This document shows, piece after piece, positions 8,280-18,000 of a stretch of DNA of 46,921 nt. The stretch comes from Thermoanaerobaculales bacterium (GTDB taxonomy: Bacteria; Acidobacteriota; Thermoanaerobaculia; Thermoanaerobaculales; Sulfomarinibacteraceae), in NCBI GenBank assembly GCA_029287235.1, contig JARFRM010000084.1, forward strand, positions 1 through 46,921. Direction: 5' to 3'. The notes under the pieces were generated by a model, which saw only the letters and a list, made by a program, of their open reading frames with translations, did not search any database and was not told the DNA's origin. The translations under genes and the position numbers were made by a program. The stretch's first letter is position 1. The number at the start of each line of letters is the position of its first letter.

Positions 8280-9068
8280 TCAGGGACTGGAGCAGGGCTC
8301 GTCGACCACCGGATTCGTAATCGACCCGACACCCTCGATCTCCACCGTCACCGTGTCACCCGGGTTGAGCGGTCCGACACCCGCCGGGGTGCCGGTGAGG
8401 ATCACGTCGCCCGGCTCGAGGGTCATCACCTGCGAGATGTAAGAAACCAGAAACGCCGGTGAGAAGACCATCTCCGAGGTCCTCCCCCGCTGCCGGAGCT
8501 CGCCGTTGACCGTGCAGCGCACACCGAGATCCGCCACGAACCCGGCGTCGATCCCCGCGACCACCCACGGCCCGACCGGGCAGAAGGTGTCGAAGCCCTT
8601 CGCCCGGGTCCACTGTTTGTCTCTCCGCTGGAGATCCCTCGCAGTGACGTCGTTGGCGCAGCTGACACCGAGAACCGCGGACCAGGCGTCGGCGGCGGAG
8701 ACCCGCCGGCAGCGCGCGCCCACCACCACCGCAAGCTCGCCCTCGTGCTCCACCCGATCGGACTCCCCCGGCAGCTCGATGGCCGCCCCGGGACCGATCA
8801 CTGCGCTCGGCGGCTTGGAAAAGAGCAACGGCTTCGACGGAACCTCGGCGCCGTGCTCGGCCGCATGAGCGACGTAGTTTCGCCCGACACAGATCACCTT
8901 TGATGGAGCGACCGGAGCCAGAAGACTCAGGTCGCCGAGATTGCCGAGCACATTGCCTCGCCTCGGGTCGACGTCGAACGGCCCTTCGGGCAGGTGAACG
9001 ATTTCGTCACCTTCCACCACGCCCCACTCGGGACGTCCACTGATCCCGACCCGGACAATCTTCTTCAC
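8280..9068 (-). CDS. fumarylacetoacetate hydrolase (FAH) family protein
   Basis: About 262 aa. FAH-superfamily enzymes use a Mg/Ca ion to hydrolyse, decarboxylate or isomerise beta-diketo-type carboxylates. The metal ligands are visible in VEHEGELAVVVG and in NDVTARDLQ, and the GDVILTGTPAGVGPL signature lies near the C-terminus. The nearest types are the acylpyruvase (FAHD1-like) or 2-hydroxyhepta-2,4-diene-dioate isomerase subgroup; sequence alone does not separate them. The GTG at 9068 is preferred because GGGGG precedes it at about 6 nt; a TTG two codons upstream is the alternative. It begins 12 bp after the end of the subtilase gene on the same strand, so read-through is likely. Confidence 0.9.
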   Translation of the reverse strand: MKKIVRVGISGRPEWGVVEGDEIVHLPEGPFDVDPRRGNVLGNLGDLSLLAPVAPSKVICVGRNYVAHAAEHGAEVPSKPLLFSKPPSAVIGPGAAIELPGESDRVEHEGELAVVVGARCRRVSAADAWSAVLGVSCANDVTARDLQRRDKQWTRAKGFDTFCPVGPWVVAGIDAGFVADLGVRCTVNGELRQRGRTSEMVFSPAFLVSYISQVMTLEPGDVILTGTPAGVGPLNPGDTVTVEIEGVGSITNPVVDEPCSSP

Positions 9069-9080
9069 GTCCAACCCCCG

Positions 9081-12000
9081 TCAGCGAATCACGACCGGTA
9101 CCGTCGTGGGATCGCCCGACCCGTTGTCGACCACGGAACCATAGGCCCAGACCTCACAGCCGCCCGTCAGAACCCTGACCACGGCGTAGCCGAGGGGGCA
9201 GCTGCCCACCCCGGCCGTCTCGAAGACCCGATTGACCTGGGTCCAGCCTCCCGCCGGCACGGTTGATCTCATCTGCCCCTTCCGGACGCCCTGATCGTCG
9301 TACAGGAGGATACGCACCGCACACTCGGTCTCTCCATAGTTGGTGAATCCGATGTTGGTCCGGAAGGCGTCGCTGCTCTTGAGCTGACTGAGGTAACCGT
9401 CGTCCCCGGGGGTCAGCGCCGCGGACTCATCGAGCCCCGGGAGGTATTGCCCGAAGGTTCCATCAGATGACTCGTTGAAGGTCCGAGCGGTCACCACCAA
9501 CGTCCCGTCGGCGTCCACATCCACCGATCCGGCCGAACCGGGCACACCGAAGAGCTCGGCGGCAATATTCTGGAACTCATGAAGCTCGCCGTCGGCCAGC
9601 GTCAGGGATGACCCCTCACTCCCCCCGCCGTGGCGGTAGGTGAGATCGGCGGTGACACCGTGACCCGAGAGGTTGAGCAGGGCGAGGTTGGACTTCCAGG
9701 TGGTCTGGTTGGCGCCGTCGGTCTCGGCGATGCCCGCGACAAGGAATCTCCGGTCGCCGGCGGGCGTGGCGGCGCCGACCGGAACTTCGGGAATCGTCGT
9801 GGGATCCCCCGACGCGTTGTCGACCACCGAGGCGTAGGCCCAGACCGGGCCTTGCCCGCCGGCCAGATCGATGAGGGCGTAGCAGCCGCTGCAGGCGCCG
9901 GCATCCGCTTCGCGGAAGACCCGGTTGACCTGGAACCAACCACCGGCGGGAATCGCGACGGCGAGCTGGGAACCCACACGGTCGCCCGAGCCGTCGAAGA
10001 GCCGGATGCGGGCCGTGGCACCCTGTCCCCCGAGATCGACAAAGCCGATGTTGGTTCGGAGACCGAATCCGCTGCTCAGCTGCGACAACACGGCGACATC
10101 GACACCGGTGAGACCGTCATCTTCCCTCACCCCGGGGAGGAACTGGCCGAAGGTCCCGTCCGGCGCATCGTTGAAGGTCCTCGCGGTCACGATCAACTCC
10201 GTCGCTGCCGTCAATTCCACGGCGCCCGCAGAGTCCGGTACGCCGAAGGTCTCGACAGCAACGTTGGGCAGCTCGACGATCCCCCCCGGCGCCACCGACA
10301 GCGAGGACTGAGCGGCGCCGGTGTCGTGGCGATACTCCAGCTCGACCTGCACGACGCTCTCACCCGGGTTGAGAATCGCGAGATCCGACTTCCACCGGGT
10401 CTGAGCCGCACCTTCCGTTTCGGCGATACCGGCCACCACATAGGTGATGTCGGTGCTCGCTCCTTCCTGGACGATCGAGAAGCTCTTGTCGGCGACGGTG
10501 ATCGCGCCGACCCTGGACTCCACACTCTCATTGACGGCGACGGTGTAGATCACGCTCCCGGTGCCCGATCCACTGTTGACGGTCAGCACGATCCACCCCT
10601 GATCCGTCGAAGCCGTCCACGAACAACCCGCTTCGGTCTGAACGCTGAACAGCCCATCGCCGCCGGCGCTCGAGATACTCTGGGACGTCGGGCTCAGAGT
10701 GAAGGTGCACCCACTGCCCGCCTGGGTGACGCCGAAGCTGAGACCGGCGATGACGAGCACCGCGGATCGCGGTGCCGCACTCGGGTTGGCGGCCGCGGTA
10801 AATCCGACGACCCCGGGGCCGGTGCCCGTTGCCGGCGCCACGGTCAACCAGTCGGCCTGGCTGGACACAGTCCACGGACATCCGGCCTCGGTGGTCACTT
10901 GGACGATCCCACCTCCGCCGCTCGACGACACCGTCGCCCCCTCCGGGCTGATGGAGAAGGTACAGGCCGACCCCGGCGTCTGGCCGAGAAAAACCCGGCC
11001 CCAGCCGTAGTCGTTGTCCTTGCCCGTCACGCCGAGATCCAGCGCTCGGGACTCGAGGAAGGTCCGCGTCTGGGCATGGTCGAGACCGGGTTCGGCGTCT
11101 CGAATCAGCACCGCCGCCCCGGCCGCGTGCGGCGAGGCGGCCGAGGTTCCGAAAAAGCCCCTCGTTCCGTAGGAGGCCGTGGAAACTCCGTCGAAGCCGG
11201 AGAGATCCGGCTTGGTCGCGCCGCCTGCGAATGTTCCGCCGGGACCGTTGGAGGGTCCTGCCGAGCTGAAGCTGCGGTAGGCATAGGGGGCGTTGTAGTT
11301 GACCGCACCCACGGCGACCACATCCACGGAGTCGCTGGGAATGGTCAGCGAACCCTCGCCGACCCGATCATTGAGATCACTGTCGAGGCTGAAGAGCTCC
11401 ATTTCGTTGCTGCCGACAACTCCGGATCGACTGATCCGAACGCCGAATCGACCCCCGTCCGGCGCGGTGTAGGAGATCTGTTCGAAAGGTGTCTGCCAGC
11501 TCTGACCGGACTGTGGCCGGTCGGAGACCGCCACCTCCACCGGCTCGGTGCCATCGAGGTTGAAGAGGTGAAGGCTGTAGTTGCTGCTCGGGGAGTCCCA
11601 GTCGTCCCACACGATACTCACCGCGACCCGGTCGCCGGCGGACATCGAAGAGCTGAGCTCGTTGAGATCGTCGCCCGGCGAGAAGTCGACCCAATCGTTC
11701 CCGTCCCCATCGGTGGTCGGGCCCTGCCAGTGCGAACGACGCTCGTTTCCGGCCGATGTCAGAACGAGAGCATCACTCGCCGCAATGAACGCGGTGATCT
11801 CATCGGCCGTCCGGCCGGTGCCGTCCCCCGGGCCGGTGCCGTACCAGCCGATCGACATGGTCGCAACATCGGCGCCCTGCTCATCCAGCCAGTCAAAGGC
11901 GGAAAAGAGATCGTTCAGACTCCGGATGTGGGCGAGGAAGATGTGGGCGTCGGGGGCAACATCGTGGACGATCTCCGCGCACGCCGTGCCGTGAACTTCA

Positions 12001-12587
12001 CCCGCAACCACGCTCGCACCGCCAAAGGCACGGTAGGTGGTCCGTTCAGCGGGGGGCAGCTCGACACCGACGAGTTCCTCCCAGCCACCGAACTGGACAT
12101 CGATGACCCCGACGCGGACGCCCTCTCCCGAGTAACCCGCCGCGTTCCAGGCCGGCGCGTTCATCGCCGCCATTGCTTCCGATGTCACGGCGAGCGTCGT
12201 CTGCTTCAACAACGCCGCCGGTGGCGGAGGTTCGGGAAGTTCACCATAGATCGGGCGCTCGACGAATGCCACATCGGGTCGCTGTCCGAGCTCCCCGAGA
12301 ACGGCGGGAGGCACAAAAGCCTGGACTCGACCCCGCACCGCAACCACATACAGCGCCCCGTTTGAAAGGAGCCACTCCTCGAGATCCACGGTGTCGTCTC
12401 CCGGCGTCACCGCCACGACCTGAACCCGCCCGTCGCGCACGGCAAAACCGTGATCCCGGGCGATCTTCAGCGGATCGGCGCCGGCCACGACGGCTCGCAG
12501 GCCATCGTCGAATCGATCGGCCGCAACCGCCGGGCTGAACGCGATGATCGACAAGACAAGACACAGGACCGAACTCAAGACCTTCAT
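9081..12587 (-). CDS. secreted subtilisin-like (S8) serine protease with two BACON domains and a duplicated C-terminal module
   Basis: 1168 aa from the ATG at 12587, which has AAGGAG at 12592-12597; an in-frame start 24 codons upstream lacks this. Residues 1-22 are a signal peptide ending AVAA. Residues 23-120 look like a propeptide. The S8 catalytic domain spans about 150-530: D163 in VGVIDVQFGGW, H199 in EVHGTACAE, N281 (SAGNE, oxyanion hole) and S482 in GTSAASPHAAG, with a large insertion at 290-420. Two BACON beta-sandwich domains follow (about 540-625 and 628-710), each with the CxWT core. Two copies of a module of about 220 aa opening VAGIAETxGAxQT (about 716-930 and 940-1168) end the protein. 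Likely exported or surface-attached. Confidence 0.93.
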   Translation of the reverse strand: MKVLSSVLCLVLSIIAFSPAVAADRFDDGLRAVVAGADPLKIARDHGFAVRDGRVQVVAVTPGDDTVDLEEWLLSNGALYVVAVRGRVQAFVPPAVLGELGQRPDVAFVERPIYGELPEPPPPAALLKQTTLAVTSEAMAAMNAPAWNAAGYSGEGVRVGVIDVQFGGWEELVGVELPPAERTTYRAFGGASVVAGEVHGTACAEIVHDVAPDAHIFLAHIRSLNDLFSAFDWLDEQGADVATMSIGWYGTGPGDGTGRTADEITAFIAASDALVLTSAGNERRSHWQGPTTDGDGNDWVDFSPGDDLNELSSSMSAGDRVAVSIVWDDWDSPSSNYSLHLFNLDGTEPVEVAVSDRPQSGQSWQTPFEQISYTAPDGGRFGVRISRSGVVGSNEMELFSLDSDLNDRVGEGSLTIPSDSVDVVAVGAVNYNAPYAYRSFSSAGPSNGPGGTFAGGATKPDLSGFDGVSTASYGTRGFFGTSAASPHAAGAAVLIRDAEPGLDHAQTRTFLESRALDLGVTGKDNDYGWGRVFLGQTPGSACTFSISPEGATVSSSGGGGIVQVTTEAGCPWTVSSQADWLTVAPATGTGPGVVGFTAAANPSAAPRSAVLVIAGLSFGVTQAGSGCTFTLSPTSQSISSAGGDGLFSVQTEAGCSWTASTDQGWIVLTVNSGSGTGSVIYTVAVNESVESRVGAITVADKSFSIVQEGASTDITYVVAGIAETEGAAQTRWKSDLAILNPGESVVQVELEYRHDTGAAQSSLSVAPGGIVELPNVAVETFGVPDSAGAVELTAATELIVTARTFNDAPDGTFGQFLPGVREDDGLTGVDVAVLSQLSSGFGLRTNIGFVDLGGQGATARIRLFDGSGDRVGSQLAVAIPAGGWFQVNRVFREADAGACSGCYALIDLAGGQGPVWAYASVVDNASGDPTTIPEVPVGAATPAGDRRFLVAGIAETDGANQTTWKSNLALLNLSGHGVTADLTYRHGGGSEGSSLTLADGELHEFQNIAAELFGVPGSAGSVDVDADGTLVVTARTFNESSDGTFGQYLPGLDESAALTPGDDGYLSQLKSSDAFRTNIGFTNYGETECAVRILLYDDQGVRKGQMRSTVPAGGWTQVNRVFETAGVGSCPLGYAVVRVLTGGCEVWAYGSVVDNGSGDPTTVPVVIR

Positions 12588-12747
12588 GGGGCTCCTTCTC
12601 GCCGGAGGATTGGGCAACCACCGAGCCGGCCCATCAGCCGGGCTAGGCTCGCACACCATTGTAGGCGTAACAACAGAAGATTTATGAGGCTTCCAAGAAC
12701 GCCGCAGCTGGTATTCTCCTCAGCACCTGACAGCCGGAGGCCACGAC

Positions 12748-14952
12748 ATGAAGATCACCTGCCACAGGCAGTCTCACACGATCGGTTCCCGCGAGTTCTC
12801 GGCCGCTCGTACCGCCGACGGTGTCGCCGAGCTGTGGGCCGACACCGACGACGCTCTCGCGTGCGCCCTCGGCGCCGCTCACGCCGCCGATCGGCTGGTT
12901 CAGATGGTCATGGCCCGAATCGTCGGTCAGGGTCGGATTTCGGAGTGCCTCTCAGACAACGAAACGACCTTCGCCATCGACCTCTTCATGCGCCGGATGG
13001 GTTTCCGCCGCGAGGCGGACCGCGAAGTCGAGCAGCTCACCCCGGACGCCCGCCGATTCGCCGACGCCTACTCGGCGGGGGTCAACCACGTCATCGCCAC
13101 CCGGCGGCGACCGTTGGAGCTGGTCCTCGTCAAGCACCATCCTGACGAGTGGGTCCCGGCAGACACCCTGCTCACCATCAAGCTCATGTCCTATCTCGGG
13201 CTCGCCCAGTCGCAGCAGGATGCGGAAAAGCTCATCATCCAGGCGATCCACGGCGGGGCCTCCACCGAGACGCTGCGGCGGTTCTTCAGCCCGCTCCTCG
13301 ACGATCTCGATGACGAGACCGCCACCGCCATCCGCGGCCTCGAGTACCTGGAGCCCCTGATTCCGCCGGCGGTTCGGTTCCTACCGGGAGCGCCCAAGGT
13401 CGCGGCGAGCAACAATTGGGCGGTCGCCGGCTCGCGATCCGCCTCGGGGAACGCCATCCAGTGCAACGACCCACACCTCGAGTGCAACCGGCTGCCTGCC
13501 ATCTGGTACGAAGCCGTGATGCACACCCCGGAAGACGACCGAGTCGGTGCGACCATGCCCGGTGTCCCCGGCATCGTCATGGGTCGGACCCGAGAGCTTT
13601 CCTTCGGTTTCACCTACGGCTTCAGGGACATGACGGACTACTTCGTCGAGGACTGTCGCGACGGCGGCTGCCGACGGGGCGACGGCTACGTCGAACTCGA
13701 AATCCGGAGCGAGAACGTCCGGCGGAAGAAGAACCCCGATTCCGAGATCACCATCCGAGAGAACGATCTCGGCGTGCTCGAGGCGGACCCCGTGAGCGCC
13801 GAGCTCGTCGACGGGTTCTATCTGACCCGCGCCTGGTCGGGCCAACGCGGCGGGACCGCCGCGAGTCTCGACGCCATCCGCCGCGTGGTCCACGCCCCAA
13901 CCGTGGTCGAGGCGCAGCGGATCCTGCGCGAGGTTTCCATCTCCTGCAACTGGGTCCTCGCCGACCGCGCGGGCAACATCGGCTACCAGCAGTCCGGTCT
14001 CCTGCCCGACCGTCGCCACTCGGGGGTGCATCCGGTGCCGGCGTGGCGGATCGACAACCACTGGCGGGGCATCGTCACCGCAGAACGTCTCGCTACCGAA
14101 TCGAACCCCGCCGACGGAATCGTGGTCACCGCCAACAACGAAATCAACCCTCCGGGTGGGCTCGTCGCCGTCAACCTCCCCATGGGTTCCTACCGCCACG
14201 ACCGGATCCGAGCCCTGCTCGAGGCGCGAACCGACCACACACCGGAGACCATGAAGGCGATCCAGCTCGATCTCGTGTCGCTCCAGGCCGAGGCCCTCAT
14301 GGAGATTTGGCGGCCGCTCCTGCCGGACAGCCTCGCCGGCCGTCTCCTTGCCCGCTGGGATCTTCACTACGACGCCGATTCCCGCGGAGCGACCCTCTTC
14401 GAGGAGGTCTACCACGAGGTTCTCCGAAGGGTCTGCGGGGAGCGGCTCTTCGGCCGCGAGGCGTGGGATGCGCTGGTTGAGGAGACCGCGATCCTCGCCG
14501 ACTACTACCACCTCTTCGACAGGGTTCTGTTGTCCGACGACGCTTTCTGGTGGGGCGACGACGGCCGCGAGGTGATTGTGGGGCGGGTCCTCGATGAGCT
14601 CCTCACCCAACTCGACCCCTACCACGTGATGCCGTGGGGAAGCCGCCGCAGGGTCACCATGCACAACATCTTCTTCGACGGCAAGTTGCCTCGCTTTCTC
14701 GGATTCGACCATGGCCCCATCGCGCTCCCGGGAAACCGCGCCACCGTGGTTCAGGGCGGGATCTTCACCGCCCACGGCCGGACCACGACCTTCGCCCCAT
14801 CGTGGCGGTTCATCACCGACATGGGCACTCAGGTCGTGCAAACGGTCCTCGCCGGCGGCCCCTCGGGGAGCCGTTTTTCAAAGTGGTACACCACCGACGT
14901 CCGGCGGTGGCTCGAAGGTGACTACAAGACCATCGACTTCGGTGGAGAGTGA
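12748..14952 (+). CDS. penicillin acylase family (Ntn-hydrolase) protein
   Basis: 734 aa. The family hydrolyses amides such as beta-lactam side chains or acyl-homoserine lactones after autocleavage into alpha and beta chains. The alpha-chain motif LGAAHAADRLVQM is at the N-terminus. The predicted beta-chain N-terminal nucleophile is Ser221 in AASNNWAVAG, followed by NDPHLECNRLPAIWYE and GVPGIVMGRTRELSFGFTYG, and the late NNEINPPGG region. GGAGG precedes the ATG. Unusually, no signal peptide is present, although family members are normally periplasmic, and the frame is closed upstream. Divergent from the subtilase gene, with a shared 160-bp upstream region. Substrate unknown. Confidence 0.9.
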   Translation: MKITCHRQSHTIGSREFSAARTADGVAELWADTDDALACALGAAHAADRLVQMVMARIVGQGRISECLSDNETTFAIDLFMRRMGFRREADREVEQLTPDARRFADAYSAGVNHVIATRRRPLELVLVKHHPDEWVPADTLLTIKLMSYLGLAQSQQDAEKLIIQAIHGGASTETLRRFFSPLLDDLDDETATAIRGLEYLEPLIPPAVRFLPGAPKVAASNNWAVAGSRSASGNAIQCNDPHLECNRLPAIWYEAVMHTPEDDRVGATMPGVPGIVMGRTRELSFGFTYGFRDMTDYFVEDCRDGGCRRGDGYVELEIRSENVRRKKNPDSEITIRENDLGVLEADPVSAELVDGFYLTRAWSGQRGGTAASLDAIRRVVHAPTVVEAQRILREVSISCNWVLADRAGNIGYQQSGLLPDRRHSGVHPVPAWRIDNHWRGIVTAERLATESNPADGIVVTANNEINPPGGLVAVNLPMGSYRHDRIRALLEARTDHTPETMKAIQLDLVSLQAEALMEIWRPLLPDSLAGRLLARWDLHYDADSRGATLFEEVYHEVLRRVCGERLFGREAWDALVEETAILADYYHLFDRVLLSDDAFWWGDDGREVIVGRVLDELLTQLDPYHVMPWGSRRRVTMHNIFFDGKLPRFLGFDHGPIALPGNRATVVQGGIFTAHGRTTTFAPSWRFITDMGTQVVQTVLAGGPSGSRFSKWYTTDVRRWLEGDYKTIDFGGE

Positions 14953-14969
14953 GAGCCCCCCGTGTAAAC

Positions 14970-15010
14970 CACAGAGACACAGAGGCACAGAGTGGCACGG
15001 AGAGACACAG
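14970..15010. repeat. CACAGAG short-word array between convergent genes
   Basis: CACAGAG occurs at 14970, 14978 and 14986. A CACGGAG variant is at 14996 and a partial copy at 15006, spaced 8-10 bp. The array sits between the stop of the acylase gene and the stop of dnaE. It is followed by an AT-rich stretch with a 7-bp inverted pair (GTCAATT at 15011, AATTGAC at 15035). No coding role is likely, as the unit length is not a multiple of three. Confidence 0.8.
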
Positions 15011-15032
15011 GTCAATTCAAAAAAATTCAAAA

Positions 15033-18000
15033 TTAATTGACGAGCCCCGCCTCTTCTTCGGGCGGCGAATCAGGCGGAGGCGGGGCGTCGGCGGCCTTAC
15101 CGTTGCGTTTCGCGGTGTCGAACTCGAACTCGCATCGGCCACCGACGAGAAGCGGCTCGAGCCCGTCCCGGGTCTCCTCGCTCGGGTCGACCGTGAGCGC
15201 CGGCGGTGGCACGAGACGCGCCCGGAAGTGGCCTCGCCGCCGCAGCTCGAACCGGACCGGCATGTCGCCGGGGTGCTCGAGCAGATACTCACGTATCGCC
15301 TCGAAGGCCTCCTCGGTCATCTTTTCGAGATCGACGACGATGCGGAGTCCGGCCGCCTTCTTCGAGTCCATCCCGACGAGGTCTGCGACCTCCTCGACCA
15401 TCAGCTCGACGTGATCGCCATCGCCCTTCAGGGTCGCCGTCACCAACAGGGCCGCCCCATCCTCGATCAGATTCTCATGACCTTCGAAAGTGTCCGGAAA
15501 GGCCACGGCACGAACCGCTCCGCTCGCATCTTCGAGCTGGAAGACAGCCATCCGACGACCCTGGTTCCGACCTTCCTTCTTGATCGGGATGATCTTGAGG
15601 GCAGAGACCAACCCACCCACCTTGGCGTTCTCCTCGCCATCCTTGAACCGTTGCGGCAGCCCTTCGATGGACGTGTCGGCATATCGATCGAGCTGATCAC
15701 GGTAGTCATCGAGTGGGTGGCCGCTGAGGTAGAACCCCAGGACCTCACGTTCCCACACCAACCGGTCCAGGTTGCCCACCCTCCCGGCCGCTCGTATCTC
15801 CTCCTCGAGGCTCTCCGACGGCAGATCGGCGAAGAGGAATCCCTGACCGAGATCGCGCTGCTCGCGTTCACGCGCGGTCATCTCCACCAGTTGTTCGAGA
15901 TTGTCGAGCACTCCCTTGCGGGTCACGTCGAACCGGTCGAAACAACCGGCCTTGGTCATGCACTCGAGCGCCTTGTGGTTGACGGCCCGGGCCGGCAGCG
16001 AGGTCAAACACTGCGACAGCGACTCGAACCCGCCGACGGTCTCCCTGGCCGCCAACAGGGGCTCGATAGCGGCATCCCCGAGACCCTTAATGGCGGTCAG
16101 ACCGAATCGGATCCCGCCGGGTTCCACCGAGAATGCGTGCAGCGAGGTGTTGATATCGGGCGGCAGAATGTCGATTCCCATCTGTCGACTCCGCCCCAGA
16201 TACTGGGTCAACTTGTCGGTGTTCGAAGCCTCCGACGTGAGCATCGCGGCCATGAAGTGAGCCGGGTAGTGGGTTTTGAGGTAAGCGGTCAGATAGGCCA
16301 CGTGGGCGTAGGCCACCGAATGGGACTTGTTGAAACCGTATTTGGCGAAGGGAACGATCTGGTTCCACAGCTCGCGGACCTTGTTCTTCGGATGGCCCTT
16401 CGCCACCGCGCCGTCGATGAAGTTCTGGCCCTCGCGGTCGATGATCTCCTGCTTCTTCTTTCCCATGGCTTTCCGGAGCATGTCGGCCTTGGCCATGGAA
16501 AATCCGGCGATCTCCACCGCGATCCGCATGACCTGCTCCTGATAGACGATGATGCCGTAGGTCTCGCCGAGGATCTTCTCGAGCTCGGGAAAGATGTAGC
16601 TGATCGCCTTCTTGCCGTGCTTGCGTTCGGTGTAGTCGTCGATGAACTGCATGGGGCCGGGTCGGTAGAGCGCGTTGAGCGCGGCCACATCGAGGAAGAC
16701 CTGCGGCCGGACCTTGCGCAGGACCTCCTTCATCCCGGATGACTCGAACTGGAAGATGCCATCTGTGTCACCCGCCGAGAAAAGCTCGTAGACCTTTGGA
16801 TCGTCGAGGGGGATCGACTCGAGGCCGAAATCCGGGTTCTCACTCTGGCGGATGGAATCCACCGCATCGGCGAGCACCGTCAGCGTCCGCAACCCGAGGA
16901 AATCCATCTTGAGCAGACCCAGGGTCTCGACATCGTCCTTGTCGAACTGCGTGGCGACGTCTCCGTGGGAGGTCCGGGTGAGAGGCACCAGATTGACCAG
17001 CGGTTCCGGGGCGATCACGACTCCGGCCGCGTGCACGCCACAGTGCCTCGCCTTGCCCTCGAGGCGGGTCGCCGTCTCAATCAGCGTCCTCACGTCATCG
17101 TCTCCCTCGACCAGCTCTCTGAGCTCCGACGAATCTTCGAGGGCTTTCTCGATGGTGATGTTGAGGTCGTCCGGAATCAACTTGGCGATTCGATCGACAT
17201 CGCCGAACGGCATCCCCATCACCCTGCCGACATCTCGCACCGCCGACTTGGCCTTGAGGATGTTGAAGGTGGCGATCTGCGACACCGACTCCTCGCCGTA
17301 AAGGTCTCGAACGTAGTCGATCACTTCCTCGCGACGACGCTGGCAGAAATCGATATCGATATCGGGCATCGAAATCCGCTCCGGATTGAGAAACCGTTCG
17401 AAGAGAAGATCATACTCAAGGGGGTCGATATCAGTGATCCCCAACGCATACGACACCACCGAACCGGCCGCCGATCCACGTCCGGGTCCCACCGGAATGT
17501 TCTTTTCTCTGGCATGCCGGATGAAATCCCAGACAACCAGAAAATATCCGGGGAAACCCATCCGCCGAATGATGTCCAACTCGTCATTCAACCGCGACTC
17601 GTATTCATCGTTCTCACATTTCCTCGGGAGATCGCTCGTGAGCCGACTCTCGAGACCATCACGGGCACATTTCTCCAGGAATGCCTCCAACGAGTACCCC
17701 TCGGGAACCGGATAGTTTGGCAGGTGAAGGCTATCGGTGTCATAACGCACATGACAGCGGGAGGCGATCTCTCCCGTCCTCTCGCACACTCCGGGAAAAT
17801 CGGCGAAAAGAGAATCCATTTCCCGACCGCTCTTGACATAGAACTCCGCGTTGTATGCCGAGTTTTGGTGCAACTCATCGAGGGTCCGATTGAGGCCGAT
17901 TCCCAACATGACGCGGTGCGCAAAAAGATCCTCTCGATGGTGAAAATGACAGTCGTTACTCGCCACCATCGGAATCCCTGTCAGACGTGACACCTCGGTC

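Noticed and set aside
9630-12365. 911-codon plus-strand ORF opposite the subtilase gene
   Set aside because: It is the antisense shadow of a well-supported protease; the high GC content keeps the frame open. Its translation shows no domain and no ribosome site.
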